The position numbers and the translations under genes were made by a program. The notes below the pieces were generated by a model, which was not told where the DNA came from, searched no databases, and worked only from the letters and a program-made list of their open reading frames with translations. Shown here piece by piece: positions 1-5,054 of a stretch of DNA of 7,149 nucleotides. Position 1 is the stretch's first letter. Each line of letters opens with the position of its first letter. The stretch comes from an uncultured Bacilli bacterium (GTDB taxonomy: Bacteria; Bacillota_I; Bacilli_A; RF39; UBA660): positions 1 to 7,149 of the forward strand of contig CANROR010000060.1 of NCBI GenBank assembly GCA_947632275.1, read 5' to 3'.

Positions 1-961
1 AACCGTGGCAAGTAAAAGTTGGAATAGTATAACGGTAAGTGTAATAGCTACAAAAGGAACCGCCGATATAACTAAATATTATTTTAGTGATGATAATGGA
101 GGAAATTATAATTATAGTACGACAACGAATCAAGTAAGTTTGACGGGAATAGATCCTGATGTAAGCAAAAGCATTAAAGCTTACGTGGAAGATAGTAATG
201 GCCGAAGATCTGGAGATTCTGCTACTCTTACTGCAGCAACTGATAGTTATACTGTGCCAAGTGTTACTATAGATGGAACTCCAACAGTAACAACTTCTAG
301 TATAAAAATAAGTTATACCGGCACCGATAATAGCGGAAAAATAAAACAATATCGTTTTTTCCTAAATGGATCGCAAGTGGCAACAGCTGATAATGCCGCA
401 GGCACTTTTTCCTACACTTATAGTTCAGGAATAAAATCTGGTACGGCGTACAAAGTTAAAGTGCAAGCAGTGGATACTAATATAAAGCCAAGTACTGGGA
501 CGGAATTTGTTTCAGCCTATAGTGATGAAAAAAGTGTAACAACTTTAAAATCAGGATGGGTTACAGAATCAAGCTGTAAAAAATATTATGTAAGCGGGAA
601 AGCAACAACTGGTTGGAAAACAATTTCTAGTAAAAAATACTATTTTAAATCCAATGGATGTATGCAAACTGGTTGGTTAACATCTGGCTCTAATAAATAT
701 TATTTTAATAGCAGTGGAGTAATGCAAACTGGTTTTAAAACAATAAGTTCCAATAATTATTGCTTTAGTAGTAGTGGAGTAATGTTAACTGGTTGGGTAA
801 CCGTTAAAGGTGATAGTTATTGTACTAAAAGTCAATGTCGGTTTTTTAGCAAAAGTGATGGCCATTGGCTTAATTATGCTCATTGTACCGATAATCTTTG
901 CTCTTATAATACTGGTTGTGGAGTTGCATGTCCATCAGGTGCTCCAGTATGTAACGCCTAA
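1..961 (+). CDS. Partial secreted surface protein: Fn3-like domains, CW-binding repeats, Cys-rich tail
   Basis: The 5' end is missing: the frame is open to the left edge (frame starts at base 2) and there is no ribosome site before the GTG at 5, which I read as an internal Val. Numbering from that Val, residues 1-80 and about 84-182 look like two fibronectin-III-like beta-sandwich modules (the second starts at VPSVTIDGTP and ends ...YSDEKSVTT). Residues 184-286 hold five cell-wall/choline/glucan-binding type repeats (GW-T-...-KYYF-SSGVMQTG) of about 20 residues. A Cys-rich tail follows; there are ten cysteines in all (191, 219, 253, 273, 278, 294, 299, 305, 309, 316). There is no LPXTG-like signal or C-terminal membrane helix, so I infer non-covalent wall attachment through the repeats. 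The ligand is unknown: the aromatic GW/YYF pattern is that of the family, but choline, glucan and other polymers are all possible. The gene ends in TAA and is closed by the hairpin at 991-1025. Confidence 0.85.
   Translation, partial: TVASKSWNSITVSVIATKGTADITKYYFSDDNGGNYNYSTTTNQVSLTGIDPDVSKSIKAYVEDSNGRRSGDSATLTAATDSYTVPSVTIDGTPTVTTSSIKISYTGTDNSGKIKQYRFFLNGSQVATADNAAGTFSYTYSSGIKSGTAYKVKVQAVDTNIKPSTGTEFVSAYSDEKSVTTLKSGWVTESSCKKYYVSGKATTGWKTISSKKYYFKSNGCMQTGWLTSGSNKYYFNSSGVMQTGFKTISSNNYCFSSSGVMLTGWVTVKGDSYCTKSQCRFFSKSDGHWLNYAHCTDNLCSYNTGCGVACPSGAPVCNA
554..862 (+). repeat. Tandem ~60-bp units encoding five CW-binding repeats
   Basis: Five tandem units begin at 554, 611, 671, 731 and 791. The middle three are exactly 60 bp, with a conserved unit boundary reading ATG-CAA-ACT-GGT (ATG-TTA-ACT-GGT in the last). 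The unit at 671 is the most canonical (GWLT...KYYFNSSGVMQT). The unit at 731 has Phe for the first Trp and Cys in place of the second Tyr. The last unit degenerates into the Cys-rich tail. In-frame repeats of this kind can gain or lose units by slippage, but no such variation can be seen from one sequence. Confidence 0.85.
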
Positions 962-990
962 TTTTAATCTTAAGCTATATAAAATTTAGA

Positions 991-1025
991 AAAAATACTT
1001 TTGAATAAATTTCGAAAGTATTTTT
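991..1025 (+). terminator. Intrinsic terminator after the CW-repeat surface gene
   Basis: A 15-bp stem with one T-G wobble pairs 991-1005 with 1011-1025 around the 5-nt loop TAAAT. The outer right arm ends in TTTTT, giving the U-run. The left arm starts with AAAAA, so the same hairpin could also stop transcription on the minus strand. It lies 30 bases after the TAA of the surface gene and separates it from the next gene, which has its own promoter. Confidence 0.85.
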
Positions 1026-1062
1026 AATTATGTATTTTGTCCTTATTTTTATAAATAAATAC

Positions 1063-1091
1063 TTGTTTTTCATTACTAATTTTGGTATTAT
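1063..1091 (+). promoter_or_regulatory. Sigma-A-type promoter for the acidic membrane protein gene
   Basis: TTGTTT (1063-1068) and TATTAT (1086-1091) are separated by 17 bp. The predicted start is near 1098, leaving a short leader that still includes the Shine-Dalgarno AAAGGG (1102-1107). The perfect TATAAT at 1095-1100 is a less likely -10 element because transcription would then begin inside the ribosome site. Confidence 0.5.
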
Positions 1092-1114
1092 TAATATAAT
1101 AAAAGGGTGATTAT

Positions 1115-1591
1115 ATGGAAAATAATGAACCATTATTAAAAGACGAAAAAGAAGAGCTTAATGTGACATTAGGGGAAACAAGTAATGATTTTAATTCAAA
1201 AGAAAGTGAAGATACTACAAGCCCAGAAACAGAACAAAATGTTGAAACTTCTAAAGTGCATGAAGAAGAAAATTCGGCTAAAGAAGAAGTAGCCGAAGAA
1301 AAAGTTGAAACTTCCAAAATGAGTCAAGAAGAAAATAATTCGGAATCGGATTATCAAGTAGAGGAAAAATATAAAAAAGAAGTTATAAAACCTTTAAAAG
1401 AAGAAAGTAAAGAAGAAACAAATGAACTACCAAAATCCGAAAAAAAGAAAAAAAGCACGGTTTCTTTGGTAGTCACTATTGTTTTAACAGCTTTAGTAGC
1501 CTATCTTTTAGCCCAAATGTGCATTAATTTCTATTATGGGTTTAAGTATAAGGATTATGTGCCTGAAAATCAAACAACGCAACAACCTTAA
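1115..1591 (+). CDS. Acidic, repeat-containing protein with one C-terminal membrane helix; unknown function
   Basis: I do not recognise a family. The 158-residue protein has a Glu/Lys/Ser/Asn-rich, strongly acidic, probably disordered segment (1-107), a basic KKKK patch (110-113), one hydrophobic helix (about 115-138) and a short polar tail (...YVPENQTTQQP). There is no signal peptide. The positive-inside rule puts the acidic segment in the cytoplasm and the tail outside. Residues 43-63 and 64-84 are an imperfect duplication (VETSK...EEN...E). The ATG at 1115 is preceded by AAAGGGTGA at good spacing, and there is a promoter just upstream. The gene ends in TAA overlapping the stop of the convergent yolD-like gene by four bases, and its terminator lies inside that gene. 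Composition makes remote homology hard to judge; a bitopic scaffold or regulator is possible, but nothing in the sequence names a function. Confidence 0.8.
   Translation: MENNEPLLKDEKEELNVTLGETSNDFNSKESEDTTSPETEQNVETSKVHEEENSAKEEVAEEKVETSKMSQEENNSESDYQVEEKYKKEVIKPLKEESKEETNELPKSEKKKKSTVSLVVTIVLTALVAYLLAQMCINFYYGFKYKDYVPENQTTQQP
1241..1345 (+). repeat. Imperfect 63-bp tandem duplication within the acidic protein gene
   Basis: GTTGAAACTTC at 1241 recurs at 1304, each followed by a similar AAGAAGAAAAT...TCGG stretch. The spacing is 63 bp (21 codons), so the duplication is in frame and repeats the VETSK...EEN motif. The copies have diverged by several substitutions and a one-codon shift near their ends. 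Confidence 0.6.
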
Positions 1592-1908
1592 AATTTCACG
1601 GCTACTATTTGTTTAAAAAATAAGCGCAAATTGTTATTTAAATAGATCATTTTATAAACATGATCTATTTTTGTTATTTTTGTTTTAAGAGAATTAATTA
1701 AGCCATTTTTATAGTAATAAATAGTAATATTTTCCTTACTGTAATAAGCTTCGACGATTTTATCTTCGATTTCGGTGATTTCTTCTTCGGATAAAATTGG
1801 TTTAGTAATTTTTCTTTTTTCTAAAATTAAACTTTTAATAATTTGATTAGATGATTCTAATGATTCAAAGGGTTGCCATTTAATAATGCCTCGATCAAAA
1901 TTATTCAT
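1588..1908 (-). CDS. yolD: YolD-like protein, partner gene of the error-prone polymerase
   Basis: This 106-residue protein matches the YolD-like family in order: DRGIIKWQPF (5-14), KPILSEEE (36-43), ITIYYYKNG (61-69) and IDHVYKMIYL (81-90). YolD proteins are small and usually encoded next to UvrX/YqjW-type Y-family polymerases in Firmicutes and their phages. They are thought to act as UmuD-like accessory factors, but the mechanism is poorly known. I place the start at the ATG at 1908 because GGAGGT (1918-1913) sits four bases upstream. An upstream TTG at 1920 would overlap that ribosome site and is rejected. The ATG overlaps the end of the polymerase gene by 8 nt, so the two are probably translationally coupled in one transcript. 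The stop shares its bases with the stop of the convergent gene, and no terminator of its own is visible on this strand. Confidence 0.88.
   Translation of the reverse strand: MNNFDRGIIKWQPFESLESSNQIIKSLILEKRKITKPILSEEEITEIEDKIVEAYYSKENITIYYYKNGLINSLKTKITKIDHVYKMIYLNNNLRLFFKQIVAVKF
1640..1672 (+). terminator. Plus-strand intrinsic terminator lying inside the yolD coding region
   Basis: A perfect 11-bp inverted repeat (AAATAGATCAT at 1640-1650, its complement at 1660-1670) has a 9-nt loop. On the plus strand the right arm runs into TTTTT, about 50 bases past the stop of the acidic membrane protein gene. Read on the minus strand there is no U-run, so it should act only on plus-strand transcripts. 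The stem encodes YolD residues about 80-90. Confidence 0.65.
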
Positions 1909-3163
1909 GGTGACCTCCAATTTTTTGATTGCGTTCTAAAGCTGTAGAATCGGGAAGCAAACTGGAAGCTTTAACGACACTATTTTTGCCAAATTTATTT
2001 TTAATTTCATCTATAGTCGCATTCATTTTATTTTCTTTTTCCATTTGTTCAAGATTATTAAATAAATTTAGTTGAATTCCATTTTTTTCTTGTAATCCGC
2101 CACAAGAAACAGTTACTTTGCGAATGGGCAAATAATCATAATAACGATCAAATAAAATATCGCAATAACGCATTATTTCTTTCGGAGAATCGGTAGGAGA
2201 AGAAAGCTTAGTTGAATGATAAAAACCGCTTTGGATTTCTTTGGAATAAGTAATTCCCAGACCAATCACCGAAGTTTGTTTATTGTTTTCGCGTAAACGA
2301 ATAGCTAGTAAATCGATCATTTCCGAAATAATTAATTTAATATTAGTTTCATTATAATCTTTAAATAAAATTTGGGAGTGACTATAGGACTTATCTTTGG
2401 CAATTTGTTTATAATCGGCAATTCTACTTAAATCAATGCCATTAGCATGATTCCAAAGTTCGGTTCCCATGATGCCAAATTTATCTTTTAAAAGATTCCG
2501 ATCACATTTGGCTAAATCGCCAACCTTATAAATATGTAAAGTATTAAGTCTTTTTTCCATTCGCGGACCAATGCCCCACATTTTGGAAAGGGGAGTAATA
2601 GGCCAGAGTTTCATGGGAATATCTTCATAGTTCCATTTGGCAATGCCATTTTTATATTTTTTAGCTTCGGTATCCATCGCAATTTTGGCCAGTAACATAT
2701 TGGGTCCAATCCCACAGTTGGCGGTAAGTCCTGTTTTTTGATAAATGGTTTTTAAAATCTCTTCGGCTAGTTCATAATCACTTTTTTTATATAATTTTAA
2801 ATAATTAGTTACATCTAAAAAACATTCGTCAATAGAGTAGATATGTAAATCACTATCGGCCACATAATCAAGATAAATATTAACAACTTCTTTACTTTTA
2901 GCTAAATATAATTTCATGCGAGGAGGAACAATCGTATATTTAATATTCGTGGGAATATCATAAAGCCGCGTCCTTGAGGCAATGCCTTTGGCTTTTAAAT
3001 AAGGTGTAATAGCCAAAGTTATAGCCCCATTGCCTTGGTTTTTATTAGCCACAACCAAAGGAACGGTAAAAGGATCTAAACCGCGTTCAACACATTCACA
3101 AGAGGCAAAAAAACTCTTTAAGTCAATGCACAAAATATTTCTTTTCGGATATAAATTTTCCAT
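1901..3163 (-). CDS. uvrX: Y-family (UvrX/YqjW-like) error-prone DNA polymerase
   Basis: This is a translesion DNA polymerase of the DinB/UmuC superfamily, full length at 420 residues. The palm starts with IDLKSFFASCE: catalytic Asp14 and the steric-gate position Phe19. YSIDECFLD gives catalytic Asp112 and Glu113. A helix-hairpin-helix DNA-binding region follows (MWGIGPRMEKRL, about 195-206), then the little-finger domain (about 255-360). QLNLF (364-368) fits the bacterial sliding-clamp binding consensus QLxLF and would tether the enzyme to DnaN. The ANKNQGNGAI and YLKAKGIASRTRLYDIP stretches and the neighbouring yolD gene point to the UvrX/YqjW branch, not DinB/Pol IV. The ATG at 3163 follows GGAGGT (3174-3169) at five-base spacing. 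A promoter and LexA-like box just upstream indicate SOS control. The stop overlaps the start of yolD by 8 nt. All catalytic residues are present, so it should be active. Confidence 0.95.
   Translation of the reverse strand: MENLYPKRNILCIDLKSFFASCECVERGLDPFTVPLVVANKNQGNGAITLAITPYLKAKGIASRTRLYDIPTNIKYTIVPPRMKLYLAKSKEVVNIYLDYVADSDLHIYSIDECFLDVTNYLKLYKKSDYELAEEILKTIYQKTGLTANCGIGPNMLLAKIAMDTEAKKYKNGIAKWNYEDIPMKLWPITPLSKMWGIGPRMEKRLNTLHIYKVGDLAKCDRNLLKDKFGIMGTELWNHANGIDLSRIADYKQIAKDKSYSHSQILFKDYNETNIKLIISEMIDLLAIRLRENNKQTSVIGLGITYSKEIQSGFYHSTKLSSPTDSPKEIMRYCDILFDRYYDYLPIRKVTVSCGGLQEKNGIQLNLFNNLEQMEKENKMNATIDEIKNKFGKNSVVKASSLLPDSTALERNQKIGGHHE
1913..1918 (-). promoter_or_regulatory. Ribosome binding site that fixes the yolD start
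   Basis: On the minus strand GGAGGT precedes CACC-ATG. It lies inside the last codons of the polymerase gene (...GGHHE-stop). A strong site at the correct distance supports the ATG at 1908 over the TTG at 1920. Confidence 0.85.
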
Positions 3164-3173
3164 ATTTTACCTC

Positions 3174-3187
3174 CAAACAAATGTTTC
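3174..3187. promoter_or_regulatory. LexA (DinR)-type SOS box
   Basis: CAAACAAATGTTTC matches 13 of 14 positions of the Bacillus DinR/LexA consensus as I recall it (CGAACRNRYGTTYC). The single mismatch is G to A at position 2. It lies between the promoter and the ribosome site of the polymerase gene, at or just after the predicted start near 3188, where a bound repressor would block transcription. The lexA gene is not in this window. Confidence 0.6.
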
Positions 3188-3194
3188 TAAATTC

Positions 3195-3223
3195 ATTATA
3201 AAAGATAATAATCATTTCTGCAA
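3195..3223 (-). promoter_or_regulatory. Promoter of the polymerase-yolD operon
   Basis: On the minus strand TTGCAG (3223-3218) and a perfect TATAAT (3200-3195) are separated by 17 bp. The predicted start is near 3188, giving a short leader containing the LexA-like box and GGAGGT. Confidence 0.75.
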
Positions 3224-3243
3224 TTCCTATTTTTGGAAAAAGG

Positions 3244-3272
3244 TTGCAAAATTAGGAAAAATGTGCTAATAT
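3244..3272 (+). promoter_or_regulatory. Promoter of the sigma factor gene
   Basis: TTGCAA (3244-3249) and TAATAT (3267-3272) are separated by 17 bp, and a TGC immediately before the -10 makes an extended -10 element. The predicted start is near 3279, giving a leader of under 20 bases with a G-rich ribosome site (GGGGGA, 3285-3290). The promoter diverges from that of the polymerase operon, with 20 bp between the two -35 boxes, and does not overlap the LexA-like box. Confidence 0.7.
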
Positions 3273-3295
3273 AGTGCGCAAAACGGGGGATTTAG

Positions 3296-5041
3296 ATGGA
3301 AAATATCGAAGAATTGGTTTCTTACTATTGCCAAGAATATAAAGTATTTTCAACAGATACTAGTTTTTATCGCGAAATAATTTTAAAAAACGAATTAAAT
3401 AAAGCGGCGATTAATAATGAAATATTAACTATAATCAAAAAAGCTTGGCTTGATAAGGAAATAACATGGTTTGCGGATTATGTTCAAAAATTTGAACTTA
3501 ATTCTGCTAACTCTTTACATTTAAAGCAAATAACTAATTTATTAAACAAATACAATATTTCGATTGATTTGGATAATATTGCTTTTGTTATGCGAAATTG
3601 TCCTAAATTAGAACAAATGCTTTTAATATTGCTTGGGTCAAAAAAAGAAATCACGGAATTAGAAATTAATCGTAAAACATTTAATAATAATGTAAGAGAA
3701 TTATTATTAACTTATGCTATGTATAAAGGAATATTTAAAGAAGAAAATTTGGATGATAATTCTAGTTTTGATATTGTTGATGACGATTTAGCTCTTTATT
3801 ATCAAGAAATAAGTAAAATTCCTTTATTAACACCAGAAGAAGAAATTGCTTTAGCTAAACAAGGTTTAGATAATATTGAAGTGCGAAATAAAATGATGGA
3901 GGCTAATTTACGATTAGTTGTTAGCATTGCCAAACATAAAAAAACTTTAAAAATGTCTATGCTTGATGTTATCGAAGAAGGCAATTTAGGCCTAATGAAA
4001 GCCGTAGAAAAATTTGATTATACGAAAGGTTATAAATTTTCTACTTATGCCACTTGGTGGATTCGCCAAGCAATCAATCGGGGAGTTATTGAAAAAGATC
4101 GGACAGTAAAAATTCCCCATAACATGGATTTGGAAATGAAAAGAATATTTAAAGCCGAACGAATTTTAGAAAAAGAAATGTCCGAAGTAACTCCTGAAGT
4201 TCTTGCTCAATATTTAAATATGCCAGTAGAAAAAGTTATAACAATTAAAGAATTGATGATTTTATCCGATCCGGTTTCTTTAAATAATCCGACAGGTGAA
4301 GAAAAAGACGAAGAATTAGAATACTTTATTGAAGATAAAGATTCAATTCCCGTCGAAGATATGATTATTCGGAAAATAAATTTGGAAGAATTTTATCGGA
4401 ATCTTAGTTATTTAACACCATTACAACAAAAAACTTTAATGTTAAGATACGGTCTTAAAAATGGGGAACAAAAAACTTTAGATGAAGTTGGCAAAATTTT
4501 AGGTATAACTAGGGAAAGAGTTCGGCAAATTGAAACTAAAGCTTTACGAAAATTTAAGAAAGTTTCTGAATCTGATCCGGCCCTCTTAAAAAAAGTAACT
4601 ATTGATGCGAGCCCTATATTAAATTTAAATTTATATGAACAAGCGATATTTTTTACAAAAAAAATGCAAGACAATAATTGGGATATCAAAGATTTAATTG
4701 AACATTATGGTGAAAGTTTAAGTTATTATCAAAAAATATTACGAATTAATACTTTAGATTCGAGAATTCAAGAGGCTATAAATAAAGGATTGATTAGATT
4801 AGAAGTCGCTTTTGTTTTAAACGAAATAGATCCAAATTATATTAGTCAATTTCTTGATTTAGTAATTAAATATGATATGCAACCAGTTCAATTAAGATGT
4901 ATTTTATATCCTGAAGAAAACTTTAATTTTATCGGCCCTTTAACAGATACTCAAGTTCAAAAAAGAAACTTTTTAATCGCAACGCAAGAAAAATGTAAAA
5001 AGAAGCAACAAATATTAACAAAAACAAGGAACTATTATTAA
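3296..5041 (+). CDS. Sigma-70-family RNA polymerase sigma factor with C-terminal ParB-type HTH extension
   Basis: This 581-residue RpoD-like sigma factor directs RNA polymerase to promoters. Residues 1-160 are helical and not recognised; they do not look like the usual acidic region 1.1. Region 1.2 is about 164-197 (ALYYQEISKIPLLTPEEE). Region 2 is about 198-275 and includes the -10 melting/recognition helix (FSTYATWWIRQAINR, 248-262). Region 3 is about 277-350 and region 4 about 362-421, with the -35 recognition helix TRERVRQIETKALRKF (405-420). A typical RpoD ends here. This protein continues: residues 441-535 follow the ParB/KorB/Noc HTH pattern (YEQA, GESLSYYQKILRINTL, IQEAINKG, IDP, VIKYDMQPVQLR), followed by a basic tail. 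The asparagine at 261, where E. coli sigma-70 has Thr440, suggests altered -10 preference. The ATG follows GGGGGA, and a good promoter lies upstream. It may be an alternative sigma or a diverged main sigma. The sigma assignment is firm; the HTH call is a by-eye alignment. Confidence 0.93.
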   Translation: MENIEELVSYYCQEYKVFSTDTSFYREIILKNELNKAAINNEILTIIKKAWLDKEITWFADYVQKFELNSANSLHLKQITNLLNKYNISIDLDNIAFVMRNCPKLEQMLLILLGSKKEITELEINRKTFNNNVRELLLTYAMYKGIFKEENLDDNSSFDIVDDDLALYYQEISKIPLLTPEEEIALAKQGLDNIEVRNKMMEANLRLVVSIAKHKKTLKMSMLDVIEEGNLGLMKAVEKFDYTKGYKFSTYATWWIRQAINRGVIEKDRTVKIPHNMDLEMKRIFKAERILEKEMSEVTPEVLAQYLNMPVEKVITIKELMILSDPVSLNNPTGEEKDEELEYFIEDKDSIPVEDMIIRKINLEEFYRNLSYLTPLQQKTLMLRYGLKNGEQKTLDEVGKILGITRERVRQIETKALRKFKKVSESDPALLKKVTIDASPILNLNLYEQAIFFTKKMQDNNWDIKDLIEHYGESLSYYQKILRINTLDSRIQEAINKGLIRLEVAFVLNEIDPNYISQFLDLVIKYDMQPVQLRCILYPEENFNFIGPLTDTQVQKRNFLIATQEKCKKKQQILTKTRNYY

Positions 5042-5054
5042 TTCCTTGTTTTTT
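5020..5054. terminator. Bidirectional terminator shared by the sigma and sortase genes
   Basis: A perfect 12-bp stem (5020-5031 with 5042-5053; inner arm ACAAGGAA/TTCCTTGT) has a 10-nt loop. A-runs and T-runs lie at the outer edges of both arms, so it should work in both directions. The left arm is the coding sequence for the last sigma residues, the sigma TAA (5039-5041) is in the loop, and the sortase stop (5055-5053) lies in the T-run. The gap between the two convergent genes is only 11 bases. Confidence 0.85.

Noticed and set aside
1111..1317. Minus-strand ORF of 68 codons opposite the acidic protein gene
   Set aside because: It is a Ser/Leu-rich mirror of Glu/Lys-rich coding sequence, with no ribosome site and no family resemblance.
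1909..1920. TTG at 1920 as start of the YolD-like protein
   Set aside because: It overlaps the GGAGGT that serves the ATG at 1908, and the extra four residues are not part of the family's conserved start.
3030..3269. Plus-strand ORF of 79 codons crossing the polymerase start and the intergenic region
   Set aside because: It lies antisense to the polymerase N-terminus and runs over two promoters and the LexA-like box, and has no ribosome site.
3802..3984. Minus-strand ORF of 60 codons inside the sigma gene
   Set aside because: It is antisense to conserved sigma region 1.2-2 coding sequence; a shadow frame.
4408..4689. Minus-strand ORF of 93 codons inside the sigma gene
   Set aside because: It is antisense to region 4 and the start of the extension, and its protein has no recognisable features.
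4400..5041. Sigma C-terminal extension as a frameshift fusion of two separate genes
   Set aside because: The frame is continuous from region 4.2 through a linker into the HTH segment. No ribosome site or start codon with good context lies at the junction, and one terminator closes the whole.
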